From: Thermotoga sp. Ku-13t
Lineage (GTDB): Bacteria; Thermotogota; Thermotogae; Thermotogales; DSM-5069
NCBI RefSeq assembly: GCF_011057685.1
Contig: NZ_LNFY01000001.1
Location: forward strand, 914,384-978,383
DNA: 64,000 nucleotides
Direction of reading: 5' to 3'
In this document: one piece after another, positions 1-8,842 of the stretch
Position numbering within the stretch: the first letter of the stretch is position 1
How the letters are laid out: every line of letters begins with the position of its first letter
Program-made: the position numbers and the translations under genes
Notes under the pieces: model-generated
Databases searched by the model: none
Told to the model about the DNA's origin: nothing
What the model saw: only the letters and a program-made list of their open reading frames with translations

Positions 1-707
1 AGTGGGGTGTCCGGGTGTGGTATGAAAGGACCGATGCCGACCATGTCCGCATCGAGTTCGTAAACAAAAAGCACGTCTTTGGCCAGTGCCACGTCGTTTT
101 GACCAGGTAATCCGACCATGGAACCTGCACCAGTTTCGTAACCAAGCTGTTTGAGCCTGATGAGATGAGACTTTCGGATTTGGAAGGAATCGTTTGGATG
201 CAACTTTTCGTAGAGCTGTTCATCGGCAGTCTCGTGACGCATCAAATACCTGTCTGCACCAAGATTCTTCCAATATTCATATTCCTCGAAATCTCTTTCC
301 CCTATGGAGAGAGTTATCGCCACGTTGAGTCGCTTGATCCGTTGGATCATTTCCCCAATCATCTCGGTGGTATAGTATGGGTCTTCTCCAGATTGAAGTA
401 CCACCGTCTTTATTCCCATCTCGGCGATCAGCTTCGCACGTTCGACGATCTCGTCTATGCTCATCCGATACCGCTTGACGTTTTTGTTCGACGCTCTTAT
501 ACCGCAGTACAGACAATCGTTCCTGCAGTAGTTCGAAAACTCTATGATGCCACGAAGATAAACTTGCTTTCCGAGATATTTTTGCCTGACTTCATCAGCC
601 AGTGCGAAAAGCTTCTCATTCAGTTCATCGTTCGATATCACCCAGGCGATTTCCTCAAGCGTCACTCGTTCTGGATGTCGAACGATCTTTTCGAACACAC
701 CGTACAC
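1..707 (-). CDS. hydE: [FeFe]-hydrogenase maturase HydE (3' end outside the window)
   Basis: Radical SAM enzyme that helps assemble the H-cluster of [FeFe]-hydrogenase together with HydG and HydF. The reading frame is open from a GTG at 705-707 to the window edge, about 235 residues. It contains the cluster-binding Cys-x3-Cys-x2-Cys motif (NYCRNDCLYCG) near residue 60, then VVLQSGEDPY, RYLMRHETA and GAGSMVGLPGQ, and ends in GIGPFIPHPDTPL, all hallmarks of HydE. The start is chosen because GGGTGG lies four bases upstream; a second GTG at 696-698 is possible. It overlaps the preceding small gene by about 50 bases, so it is probably co-transcribed with hydG. Identity is very likely; the C-terminal third is not visible. 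Confidence 0.93.
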   Translation of the reverse strand, partial: MYGVFEKIVRHPERVTLEEIAWVISNDELNEKLFALADEVRQKYLGKQVYLRGIIEFSNYCRNDCLYCGIRASNKNVKRYRMSIDEIVERAKLIAEMGIKTVVLQSGEDPYYTTEMIGEMIQRIKRLNVAITLSIGERDFEEYEYWKNLGADRYLMRHETADEQLYEKLHPNDSFQIRKSHLIRLKQLGYETGAGSMVGLPGQNDVALAKDVLFVYELDADMVGIGPFIPHPDTP

Positions 708-936
708 ACTCGACCACCCTTTCACAGAGCTTTCTGAGTTCCTCGTTCAATCCGTCCGCTTCCACAAAGACCACGTAGTTCTCATCCTCGAACGCCACTA
801 TCGGAGGAACGAACCTTTCCCTGCCAGCCTTGAGATTTGGAATGTGACTGATCCTTCTGCCGACTTTCTCACACACCCACACCTTGCAGTTGAACATCTC
901 CGCGATCTGTTTCAGCAACTCCTCACAGCCTGACAT
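655..936 (-). CDS. Small unknown protein between hydG and hydE
   Basis: A 93-residue protein with no motif I recognise. It has cysteines near residues 4, 17 and 22 and a late cluster (LCERVVECVRCV), a central hydrophobic strand (NYVVFVEADG), and no signal peptide or membrane segment. The ATG at 934-936 is preferred over the GTG three bases upstream because GGGAGA lies six bases before it. It overlaps the end of hydG by 14 bases and the start of hydE by about 50, so translational coupling is likely. I recall that Thermotoga species carry a small conserved gene at this position, which would suggest a role with the maturases. The cysteines could bind iron, but function is unknown. Confidence 0.75.
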   Translation of the reverse strand: MSGCEELLKQIAEMFNCKVWVCEKVGRRISHIPNLKAGRERFVPPIVAFEDENYVVFVEADGLNEELRKLCERVVECVRCVRKDRSTSRTSDA

Positions 937-2347
937 CACGCTCTCCCGCCTCTAATCTCTGAAGGAGTTTCTCCACAACTTTTCTTCGCTCCTGTGGCAT
1001 TCTTTCAAGTTCACTCTGGATGAGCCTTTCTCCGACCTTCCTGGTCTCTTCAGAGGCGTAGTCGAGCAAGTACTCTTTGAACGTCAACAACGCGTTTGGG
1101 GTGCAGAATTCTTTCACAAATCCCGGTATGGCGAATTCCATGAAGTGCTGCCCCGTTCTGCCGGCCCTGTAACACGCCGTGCAGAAGGATGGAATGTAAC
1201 CGTTCTCGGCGAGCTCCCGCATCACTTCATCCAGCGATCTCGTATCGCCCAAGATGAACTGACTCTTCTTCACAGCTTCTGGATCCTGGTTCGAATAAGA
1301 ACCCACACCTATGCTCGAACCAGCGTCTATCTGAGACACTCCAAGTTTCAAACCTTCACGTCTTATGTCCGGGCTTTCCCGCGCTGTCAGGATCATGCCC
1401 GTGTACGGAACGGACAACCTTATGATCGCGATGAGTCGCTTGAATTGTTCGTCGTTCACCGGATTCGGTGGCCTCTGAGCGAGAGGCGTGTTCACCGCTG
1501 GTTCTATCCTCGGGAAGGATATCGTGTGTGGGCCCACTCCGAACCTTTCTTCTAAATGCTTCGTGTGGTACATCAGACCCATCACTTCGAACTTCCAATC
1601 GTACAGACCGAACAGCGCACCTATTCCCACATCGTCTATGCCGGCGAGCATCGCCCTGTCGAGGCCGAACAGCCGGTACATGTAGGAAGCTTTGGGACCC
1701 TTCGGATGGTACTTCTTGTAGGTGGGTAAATGGTAAGTTTCCTGAAAGATCTGAAAAGTCCCTATGCCCACTTCTTTGATGATCCTGTAGCCCTCCACTG
1801 TCTGGGGAGCTGCGTTGACGTTGACTCGCCTGATCTCCCCATTTCCATTCTTGAAGCTGTAAATCTTCTCGATCGTTCTGGCTATGAACTGGGGTGAATA
1901 CATGGGATGTTCTCCGAACACGACTATCAGTCTTTTGTGGCCCTTAGAAGTGAGAGCATACAGCTCGGCTTCAAGCTCTTCTTCGCTCAACGTTTTCCTG
2001 ATCACCTCGGAATTCTCAATTCTGAAACCACAGTAGGAACAGTTGTTGATGCAGTGATTGCCTATGTACAGCGGTGCGAAAAGAACGATCCTTTTTCCGT
2101 AGATTTCCTCTTTCAACTTTCTCGCCGCCTGGAATATGATCTCTATCTGCTCTGGTGTTTCTGCGTTCAAAAGTATCGCAGTTTCCCTCGGCGTGAGCCT
2201 CTCTTTCTGGAGAGATTTTTCAACGATCTCCTGAACCTGTTTCGTGTCTGGATTCTTCGTTTCCTCCAGCAGCTGTTCTATTTCTCCATGTGGTATGAAA
2301 CTTTCCCGATCTTCTATACTTTCGATCTTCTTCAGAAGTACCATCAT
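923..2347 (-). CDS. hydG: [FeFe]-hydrogenase maturase HydG
   Basis: Radical SAM tyrosine lyase that splits tyrosine to p-cresol and makes the CO and cyanide ligands of the H-cluster. The product is 474 residues, the usual HydG length. The radical SAM motif CINNCSYCG lies near residues 99-106. The C-terminal Cys-x2-Cys-x22-Cys motif (CTAC at about 389-392, third Cys at about 415) binds the second cluster and separates HydG from its relative ThiH. The ATG at 2345-2347 is preferred because GAGGTGAT lies just upstream; the upstream GTG at 2356 sits inside that site. It follows the TM1266-type regulator by 10 bases and overlaps the next small gene, so the cluster is one operon. Confidence 0.96.
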   Translation of the reverse strand: MMVLLKKIESIEDRESFIPHGEIEQLLEETKNPDTKQVQEIVEKSLQKERLTPRETAILLNAETPEQIEIIFQAARKLKEEIYGKRIVLFAPLYIGNHCINNCSYCGFRIENSEVIRKTLSEEELEAELYALTSKGHKRLIVVFGEHPMYSPQFIARTIEKIYSFKNGNGEIRRVNVNAAPQTVEGYRIIKEVGIGTFQIFQETYHLPTYKKYHPKGPKASYMYRLFGLDRAMLAGIDDVGIGALFGLYDWKFEVMGLMYHTKHLEERFGVGPHTISFPRIEPAVNTPLAQRPPNPVNDEQFKRLIAIIRLSVPYTGMILTARESPDIRREGLKLGVSQIDAGSSIGVGSYSNQDPEAVKKSQFILGDTRSLDEVMRELAENGYIPSFCTACYRAGRTGQHFMEFAIPGFVKEFCTPNALLTFKEYLLDYASEETRKVGERLIQSELERMPQERRKVVEKLLQRLEAGERDVRL

Positions 2348-2357
2348 ACTTATCACC

Positions 2358-2600
2358 TCACCTGATTGGCATGGTTTTGACCTTCACACCTCTGATTTGA
2401 CCAAGTTTTCCACTCAAACTACCGATAGTATCGTTGTTTGCCTTCAGAACGAGCAGAATGATCGCCACGTTCTCGTCCGGCACAGGATAACCCACCCTGA
2501 GTCGTATCACGTCAGCGAATTCATGAAGAAGCTCGTTTACCTGTCGGTACGCGTTCTGTCTGTCTTCCACAACGATGTTGACGATGTAGAACCTTTCCAA
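2358..2600 (-). CDS. TM1266-family iron-only hydrogenase system regulator
   Basis: Small ACT-like protein of the TM1266 family, which travels with [FeFe]-hydrogenase maturation genes and is described as their putative regulator. From the TTG at 2598-2600 it is 80 residues, the family length, starting MERFYIVNIVVEDRQNAYRQ and ending in GQIRGVKVKTMPIR. The same frame is open upstream to a second candidate TTG at 2676-2678, which has a stronger ribosome site (GAGGTGGAGG) and would add 26 residues. The short start is preferred from family length. The annotated TTG lies inside the T-run of a predicted terminator and its ribosome site is the 3' arm of that hairpin, so expression is probably controlled in the leader. 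Confidence 0.85.
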   Translation of the reverse strand: MERFYIVNIVVEDRQNAYRQVNELLHEFADVIRLRVGYPVPDENVAIILLVLKANNDTIGSLSGKLGQIRGVKVKTMPIR

Positions 2601-2667
2601 AATTAAAACCCCCTTCCTCTCACCAAGGAAGGGGGCAAATAGCACGCAAACGCTCCCCTTCCTCGGT
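2599..2667 (-). promoter_or_regulatory. Leader attenuator with competing stems upstream of the hydrogenase regulator
   Basis: Three segments are read on the minus strand. Segment 1 (2667-2655, ACCGAGGAAGGGG) can pair with segment 2 (2634-2622, CCCCTTCCTTGGT) over 13 positions with one G-U. Segment 2 can instead pair with segment 3 (2618-2609, AGGAAGGGGG) over 10 base pairs with a 7-base loop. The second pairing is followed at once by TTTTAATTTT, so it is an intrinsic terminator; it also hides the ribosome site of the regulator gene. The first pairing would be an antiterminator. This is the layout of an attenuator or riboswitch expression platform. The signal sensed is unknown. Seen directly; function inferred. 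Confidence 0.72.
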
Positions 2668-2707
2668 GTCAGATTCAACTCCTCCACCTCAGAAGGTTTC
2701 CAAGTGA

Positions 2708-2716
2708 ATTGTATCA
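2708..2716 (-). promoter_or_regulatory. Extended -10 promoter for the hydrogenase maturation operon
   Basis: On the minus strand TGATACAAT forms an extended -10 (TG, one base, TACAAT at 2713-2708). No good -35 is seen 16-18 bases upstream. Transcription would begin near 2700, giving a leader of about 100 bases that contains both competing stems. Confidence 0.55.
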
Positions 2717-2752
2717 CAAATGGATCACTGGTGATGGTCGATGGACGCGCTG

Positions 2753-2761
2753 TGGTAAAAT
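2753..2761 (+). promoter_or_regulatory. Extended -10 promoter for the pcm/alpha-2-macroglobulin operon
   Basis: TGGTAAAAT places TG one base before TAAAAT (2756-2761), with no clear -35. It lies 34 bases before the pcm start and is divergent from the hydrogenase promoter about 45 bases away. Confidence 0.5.
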
Positions 2762-2794
2762 ACATTTAACAGGATTTTCAAAAGAGGGCAGAAC

Positions 2795-3787
2795 GTGATG
2801 CACGATTGGCGCGAATGGTTGGTAAGACAGATCTCACTGGCCGGAAACTTTGACAAAAACATTCTTGATGCGTTTCTCCAGGTACCAAGGGAGATCTTCA
2901 GCGAGTTCAAATACGATCCGGATGTCGTTTACAGTGACAACGTGATCATCACGGCGAAAAACAAAGACACTTACACCACCTCGAGTCAGCCATCCCTCAT
3001 GGCTCTGTTCATGAGCGCTGTCGGTTTGAAACCAGGCATGAAGGTTTTGGAGATCGGTTCAGGCACGGGGTACAACGCGTGCGTCATGGCACACGTGGTT
3101 GGAGAAGAAGGTCTGGTGGTTGGTGTAGAAATCAATCGGAAATTTTTCGAAAAAAGCCTCGAGGCAGCTTCGGCACTTTCCCTTCGAAACGTGGTCTTTG
3201 TGAACGCCGATGGATTTTTCGGCTTCGAAAAGTTCGCACCTTACGATGCGGTGCTGGTCACGGTAGCTGTGGAGAGGATTTCGCCGTACTGGATAGAGCA
3301 GCTCAGAATCGATGGAAGGATTGTAGCGCCCATGCATGTATACACGATCGATAGACAACCTGCGTTCGTGTTCGAAAAGACCAGCGAAAGTGTCATCGCG
3401 AAACACCTCGTGGAAACCAGGTTCATAAAGGCTGGAGGATCGCTCGGAGATCTCAACGAGAGGAACCTCGAAAGGCTCTCTAAAATCGAGAAAACGTTCA
3501 CAGAACCGAGCAGTTTTCTGAGATTACCTTCGAGCCAATACGAAACACTCGGCGTATTCCACGTCGCGAGCTGGTCTCTGTGTGAGAGGCTTGGCTGGAT
3601 TTACTTCGTCGAGGACAGCGCTTTCGCGCGGTGGAAGGGTGGATGGGAAACGTACGGTGAAACGAGACTACTCAGAACCATTGCCGAAGAGTGGGCCAGA
3701 ACCCGGTACACTCCGATGACTTTGCTGATTTTTCACTACGATTACGGCATGAATTTCAAAGGGCTGGAAAGGTGGGATGAAACGTGA
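2795..3787 (+). CDS. pcm: Protein-L-isoaspartate O-methyltransferase
   Basis: Repairs damaged proteins by methylating L-isoaspartyl residues with S-adenosylmethionine. The N-terminal half is a Rossmann methyltransferase with the SAM-binding motif VLEIGSGTGYNA (about residues 86-97), and the substrate-region sequence TTSSQPSLMA is typical of PCMT. At 330 residues it is longer than the roughly 210-residue enterobacterial form; the extra C-terminal domain is, as I recall, also found in the Thermotoga enzyme. GTG at 2795 and ATG at 2798 are alternative starts behind GAGGG. Its stop overlaps the GTG of the alpha-2-macroglobulin gene (GTGA), so the two are translationally coupled, an unusual partnership. 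Confidence 0.93.
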   Translation: MMHDWREWLVRQISLAGNFDKNILDAFLQVPREIFSEFKYDPDVVYSDNVIITAKNKDTYTTSSQPSLMALFMSAVGLKPGMKVLEIGSGTGYNACVMAHVVGEEGLVVGVEINRKFFEKSLEAASALSLRNVVFVNADGFFGFEKFAPYDAVLVTVAVERISPYWIEQLRIDGRIVAPMHVYTIDRQPAFVFEKTSESVIAKHLVETRFIKAGGSLGDLNERNLERLSKIEKTFTEPSSFLRLPSSQYETLGVFHVASWSLCERLGWIYFVEDSAFARWKGGWETYGETRLLRTIAEEWARTRYTPMTLLIFHYDYGMNFKGLERWDET

Positions 3788-6700
3788 GGAAAATTTTCGT
3801 TCTCTACCTTCTGATGGCGCTCACCTTGCTGTGCCTGGCCAATTATGGGTATTTCAGTCGCGCGGGACTGCTGAGGCTGGGAGAAGAGCTCACGTTCACC
3901 GTCTACGGTGAAGATCTTCAGACTGTGACGCTCACGATACGGGAGGTTAAAAACGACGATGTGCTACTTTCAAAGTTACTCGGGGAACAGGTCGACGTTT
4001 CCCCGTGGCTTGGCAAGGTCGTCGTGAGGAGGACTTACAAGCCTGCGAAAGATTGGGAAACCTTCTCGTTGAAAACGAACGCCCTGGGAACGTACTACGC
4101 GACCCTCACACGACGGGACGAACGCGGAAAGGAGATCGCTCTCGATGAAACCTTTTTAGTTGTGACCGACATTGAAGCCATCCAGTTCAGCGACGGTGAA
4201 AGAACCATCGTGTGTGTGATGAAACAGGACGGTGGTTTTGTCAACGATGCGGAGGTGCTCTTCTACAAAGATTCAAAGCTCGTAAAAAAGGCTCGAACAG
4301 ATTCAAAAGGCATGGCGAGCTGTGAGCTCGCCTGCGACTTTTTCTACGTGAGGAAAAATGGAAGTTCCATCTTCGGCGAGATATACTCACCGTTCAAAGA
4401 AGAGTACGCAGACGAAAAATTGTTCTTGCTGACGGACCGGCCGGTGTACAAACCGAACGATATCGTGAAGTTTCGGGGCCAGTTGTTCAGCAAGAACGGC
4501 AGTCTTTACCAAGCACTCGGAGTTTCTTCCGTGAAACTGATCGCGAAGGATCCCAAAGATAACGAAGTGTACGCGAAAGATCTGGCCACAGATGACCTCG
4601 GTGGATTTTTTGACGAATTCAATCTCCCGGAAAGCGCGGCAGTGGGTGTTTATGAAATCGAAGTCGTCCACGGAGATAGAACCTATTACAGTAGTTTCAT
4701 GGTGGAAGAATATAGAAAACCTGAATACAAGATCTCGATCGAAACTCCTGAAGGACCTGTTTTTGCGAATCAAACGCTTCGGTTCACTATCTATGTCAAC
4801 TACTTCAACGACCAGCCTGTCGCACATGCACAGGTGGCTTATTACGTGCACGCAAACCCGTTCTACGAAAATCCCTTCCTCGCATACAGAGGGCTTGAGA
4901 TGACCGATAAGCACGGAAAGATCACCGTTGAAGTTAAGATCGATGAAGGTTTCGATGGCTACTACACTATAGAAGCGATCGCGACCGACGAGAGCCAACG
5001 CCAGGTGGAAGAAAGAAAGTCTGTGAGGGTATGGCCGGCCGATGTGAACATCCAGCTGGAAGAAGAGTACATCTGGACGAGTCCGGGTCAGAGACTGAAG
5101 ATAACTGTTTCTGTCACGAACGTGGCCGGCGAACCACTCGATGGAACACTCACCGCGGAAGCGGATGGTGCTGTTCAAGAAGTCCAGGTCACAAACGGAA
5201 AGGCAGAATTCACTTTCGTTCCAGAAAAACCAAAGACTTACAACGTTGAACTGACTTTCGGAAAGGCCAAGAAGCGGCTGACCATTCACGCCTTCGGTGA
5301 AGGTTACAAACCGAGTGAATTGATGCTGATCTGTGATCAGAAGAAGCTACAACCCGGTCAGACGTTCCAACTCCAGCTTGTTTCATCCTACAGGTTCACC
5401 GGTCTGGTTGCCATGCTCGCTGAGAGGATCTATCAAATCGCACCTGTGGACGCCTTTGGACGGGCCTCGATCCAGTTGAAAGCACCCGAAGATGCCTTCG
5501 AAAAGAACCTGTTCATCGTCTTCCTCGGGCTCGAGAACGGAAGACGTGTCGAGAAAGAGTTGAAAATCCCCGTCGAACGTGCTCTGAATGTTTCCAGCTT
5601 GAAGATAAGCTTCGACAAGGCAAAGTACGAACCCGGTGAATTCGCAACGATAAAGATAGAGGCTGATGCAGCCAGCGTTTGTCTCATGCTCGTCGATGAA
5701 GCCATATACGCCATGATCGCGCAGGAACCACCCAGTCTGGAAGAGTTCCTCTACCCTGAGAACGACTATCCAGCCGTGACGTACGATTTCGCGCACACTT
5801 GGAGACTCTACTCTTTGACGGATCAGGTTTATGCAAAACTGCTCAGCAAAGAAGTTTCTTTCGAAGACTTCAAGAAAAGTGCGGTGATGGAAAAAATAAA
5901 CGTGAGAGAGTACTTCCCAGACACAGCGCTGTGGATCCCTTCGTTGCGCCTTGAACAAGGTGTCGCGACGCTACGTTTCAAAGTGCCAGACAGCATAACG
6001 ACCTTCAGAGCGACAGCCTATGGTTTTTCAAAATCACTCTTTTCGCAGGGTTCTGGCTCCATGCTTGTGACCAAACCTTTCTACGTAAGACCAAACCTGC
6101 CCACTTTCTTCAGAGAAGGTGACGTTGTGCGCACAGGTGCCACGATCTTCAACCGAACCGACGAAGCGTTGAAGGTGAACTACTGGGTGGAACTCCCGAA
6201 CGCGTTGCGGGCCATGCAAGATGTCTCAGGTGAAACCATCGTTCAACCGAACTCTTCTTTCGTGCAATCGTACTTCGTTCGGGCGATTCAACCTTCGGAT
6301 CCTTCAACGCTGACCTTCTACGCCGTTTCGAAGTGGTCGGACGCCATAGCTTTGAACGTGCCGGTCAGGCCGTTCGCGTTCGAGAGGGAATATTACTTCC
6401 TCGAGGCCATCGACGGTAAGAAAAGCGTAACGTTGCCGGATGCGGAATATGTTCAAGCGAGACTGAGGATCCTCACGAGTGTGGTGCCGATCCTTGCTAG
6501 GAGCATCGAAAAACTGATCCATTATCCTTATGGATGCACGGAACAAACTATGAGCAGTTTCTTACCAGCGATCGTCGCAACGAAGATGGGGTTGAAGATT
6601 GAAAACCTCGATGAGATCGTTCAGAGAGGTCTCTTCAGACTGTACGACCATCAGCACTCCGATGGGGGCTGGGGCTGGTGGAAGACCGACGAGAGCCATC

Positions 6701-8394
6701 CGCTGATGAGCGCTTACGTGATGGAGGGGCTTTATTACGCGCGCGAAGCAGGTTATCACGTGCCAGATTCAGTCGTTCGTAGAGGAATAGAGTATCTTTC
6801 GAACAACCTCACCGGTTACGGTGCTTACGTGCTGTTTTTGTATGGTGTGAACGTCGTGGATCTTCGGCCCAAAAACGCTATCGATCTTATCTTCGGTAGC
6901 ATGCTGTCTGCCGAATATTTGCAGAGAGCTCTCGAGTTCGTCGAAGAAAGTGAAAGGTTCGCGCGTGTGAGAGTCGATTACGATGATCATTTCATCAGCG
7001 AGATCCAGCTTTCCAGTGTCCTGCTCAGATCTCTAATCAAGTGGCGGAAAGATTCTCCGCTCGTGTCGAAACTGATCAAGTATCTTTTGAGCGAGAAGGA
7101 TGGTTACTTCTGGTATTCGACGAAGGATACTTCCTATTCGATGCTGGCGTTGCTCGAAGCGCTTCCAGGCTACGACAGGCCGCTCGTGTGGATCAGGAAC
7201 AACCAGAAGGAATTCTTCTTGGACACCGAAGGTGAAGTCTCACTGGAAAAGGGTTCTCTCGAGATCGAAGGTCAGGGACTCGTCGAGATTCACGTGGTCT
7301 ACCTTGAACGTCCGGTCGCTGCGGTTCAAGAAGGCCTGGAGATCGAAAGACGATTCTACAAGCGATACGAACTCTACCTGGAAAAAGACAGGCAACTGAT
7401 CGATGCCTTCGTCCCCCTCGGTAGCGATCTGGTACCAATCGCTATCGAACGTGTGGAGCCGTCCGATAGAATCCTTCGCGTGTACGCCCACGAGTACGAT
7501 GGTATCAAATCTTTCGAGCATAACGGTGTGAAATTCACGGTGACGGACGATCGCCTGACCTTGTTCAACGTGACCTACGAGTTCGAAAAACTCCTGGCGG
7601 CATCAGGCTGGATCGTTGCAAAACTGAGGAACGATGCTGTGCTCATCTGCGACACAAATTCTAAAAGAACCTCCGTGGAACAGGGTGTAAGAGACGTTGC
7701 GTTGCTCGGTTCGAAGGTGCTGAAACTTAAGGAAAACGCGCTTTTGATGAACGAAACGGTGTTGATGAAGGTTCCAGACGATGTTGAGGAACTGACTTGC
7801 ACGGATAGAGAAATTCTGCTGAAGGCGAGGGACAAAACGTACTGGTTGAAAGATGGAAACTTCGTCGAACTCTGCTTCACGGCACGGTTCGTCCAAGAAT
7901 GGGACGGAGAAAGACTCGTGGCGAGCGATATCAAGTTTTCTGGAAACGAATCGGTCCTTGATGGAACGTTCAAAATCACGTTCAAGCATGAACCGGTCAA
8001 ACTCCAGGCTGGAGACATCGTTAAAACCGTTCTCACAGTCAGTGAATGCGACGGACAGTATCTGATCGTCGAAGACTTCTTCCCATCGTGCGCACAGGTG
8101 TTATCCGAGTACACCGAGAGAACCCTGCATTTTTCTGGCAAGTTCAGCTATGGCTGGTACAGACCGTGGCGTTTCTGGTACTTAGCACGCGAACTCCACG
8201 AGGATAGAATCGCATTCTTCGCCACACGGTGGTGGAACGACACCTTCAGTTACGTCTGGAGGGTTACAGCCGATGGGATATACCAGCTGTTGCCAGCGAG
8301 GGTTTATTCTATGTACAAAAAGGGTCTTTACGCTCATTCTGATCCTTGCGTGCTCCACGTTGGCATGGACGGTGAAGACCTGGCAGGCGAATGA
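3784..8394 (+). CDS. Alpha-2-macroglobulin family protein with intact thioester
   Basis: Large exported protease trap of 1,536 residues. It begins with a signal peptide (MRKIFVLYLLMALTLLCLA). The MG2-type sequence DRPVYKPND starts at residue 218, a bait/A2M region near residue 720 is marked by YFPDTALWIPSL, and the thioester site GCTEQ has Cys918 and Gln921. This is followed by the alpha-alpha toroid (HSDGGWGWWKTDESHP). The thioester would trap attacking proteases covalently. The lipobox is poor, so it may be periplasmic rather than lipid-anchored. No penicillin-binding protein 1C neighbour is present. The downstream DUF1175 gene makes this resemble the E. coli yfaS-yfaT arrangement instead of yfhM-pbpC. 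The start is a GTG overlapping the pcm stop. Confidence 0.94.
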   Translation: MRKIFVLYLLMALTLLCLANYGYFSRAGLLRLGEELTFTVYGEDLQTVTLTIREVKNDDVLLSKLLGEQVDVSPWLGKVVVRRTYKPAKDWETFSLKTNALGTYYATLTRRDERGKEIALDETFLVVTDIEAIQFSDGERTIVCVMKQDGGFVNDAEVLFYKDSKLVKKARTDSKGMASCELACDFFYVRKNGSSIFGEIYSPFKEEYADEKLFLLTDRPVYKPNDIVKFRGQLFSKNGSLYQALGVSSVKLIAKDPKDNEVYAKDLATDDLGGFFDEFNLPESAAVGVYEIEVVHGDRTYYSSFMVEEYRKPEYKISIETPEGPVFANQTLRFTIYVNYFNDQPVAHAQVAYYVHANPFYENPFLAYRGLEMTDKHGKITVEVKIDEGFDGYYTIEAIATDESQRQVEERKSVRVWPADVNIQLEEEYIWTSPGQRLKITVSVTNVAGEPLDGTLTAEADGAVQEVQVTNGKAEFTFVPEKPKTYNVELTFGKAKKRLTIHAFGEGYKPSELMLICDQKKLQPGQTFQLQLVSSYRFTGLVAMLAERIYQIAPVDAFGRASIQLKAPEDAFEKNLFIVFLGLENGRRVEKELKIPVERALNVSSLKISFDKAKYEPGEFATIKIEADAASVCLMLVDEAIYAMIAQEPPSLEEFLYPENDYPAVTYDFAHTWRLYSLTDQVYAKLLSKEVSFEDFKKSAVMEKINVREYFPDTALWIPSLRLEQGVATLRFKVPDSITTFRATAYGFSKSLFSQGSGSMLVTKPFYVRPNLPTFFREGDVVRTGATIFNRTDEALKVNYWVELPNALRAMQDVSGETIVQPNSSFVQSYFVRAIQPSDPSTLTFYAVSKWSDAIALNVPVRPFAFEREYYFLEAIDGKKSVTLPDAEYVQARLRILTSVVPILARSIEKLIHYPYGCTEQTMSSFLPAIVATKMGLKIENLDEIVQRGLFRLYDHQHSDGGWGWWKTDESHPLMSAYVMEGLYYAREAGYHVPDSVVRRGIEYLSNNLTGYGAYVLFLYGVNVVDLRPKNAIDLIFGSMLSAEYLQRALEFVEESERFARVRVDYDDHFISEIQLSSVLLRSLIKWRKDSPLVSKLIKYLLSEKDGYFWYSTKDTSYSMLALLEALPGYDRPLVWIRNNQKEFFLDTEGEVSLEKGSLEIEGQGLVEIHVVYLERPVAAVQEGLEIERRFYKRYELYLEKDRQLIDAFVPLGSDLVPIAIERVEPSDRILRVYAHEYDGIKSFEHNGVKFTVTDDRLTLFNVTYEFEKLLAASGWIVAKLRNDAVLICDTNSKRTSVEQGVRDVALLGSKVLKLKENALLMNETVLMKVPDDVEELTCTDREILLKARDKTYWLKDGNFVELCFTARFVQEWDGERLVASDIKFSGNESVLDGTFKITFKHEPVKLQAGDIVKTVLTVSECDGQYLIVEDFFPSCAQVLSEYTERTLHFSGKFSYGWYRPWRFWYLARELHEDRIAFFATRWWNDTFSYVWRVTADGIYQLLPARVYSMYKKGLYAHSDPCVLHVGMDGEDLAGE

Positions 8395-8842
8395 TCTGAT
8401 CGAAAGGGGTCTTTTGAAGTCGAAACTGGTTGAACTGAAGAGAATATGCGAAGTTTTAAAAATCGAACCCAGTTTCGAAGTCTTGATTGTGGAATGTGAA
8501 ACGCTGGAGGAATTTCACCGGATCACGAACCGTCCTTACAGCATCGGCGCGGTGTACTCGAAGGGCGTTATCGTCACTCAGCCTTTCGCGGTGCTGAGAT
8601 CGAAGGGTGTGCTGGAAGAGGTCCTCGTGCACGAGCTTTTGCACCACGTAATCTCGATCAACTTCGACCTTCCTGGCTGGATCCAGGAGGGTCTGATCCT
8701 CTATCTGACAGGTGCGCAGATAGAAAAACTTCCTTTCCATCACAGAGAATGTCTTTTGAGATTCATGAGAGAGGTAGACCATGAAGAGATTGATGATCTT
8801 CTTGCTCGTTACAGGCGCATTCCTTGTTTTGAACCTCACTGA
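8273..8842 (+). CDS. Exported HExxH metallopeptidase-like protein
   Basis: A 189-residue protein with an N-terminal hydrophobic segment (about residues 18-31, LILILAC, a possible lipoprotein site) and a zinc motif HELLH at residues 120-124. Fifteen residues after the second histidine comes WIQEG (Glu139), the usual third ligand of gluzincin-type peptidases. It is short for a working peptidase, so it may be a minimal enzyme or a remnant. The ATG start at 8273 has GGAGGG nine bases upstream but lies 122 bases inside the alpha-2-macroglobulin gene; no later ATG, GTG or TTG precedes the signal segment. It also overlaps the next gene by 62 bases. The peptidase call is from the motif alone. Confidence 0.75.
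   Translation: MGYTSCCQRGFILCTKRVFTLILILACSTLAWTVKTWQANDLIERGLLKSKLVELKRICEVLKIEPSFEVLIVECETLEEFHRITNRPYSIGAVYSKGVIVTQPFAVLRSKGVLEEVLVHELLHHVISINFDLPGWIQEGLILYLTGAQIEKLPFHHRECLLRFMREVDHEEIDDLLARYRRIPCFEPH

Noticed and set aside
4387..5289. A 300-codon minus-strand frame inside the A2M gene
   Set aside because: No ribosome site and no recognisable domain; the A2M frame is continuous with MG-domain motifs through the region.
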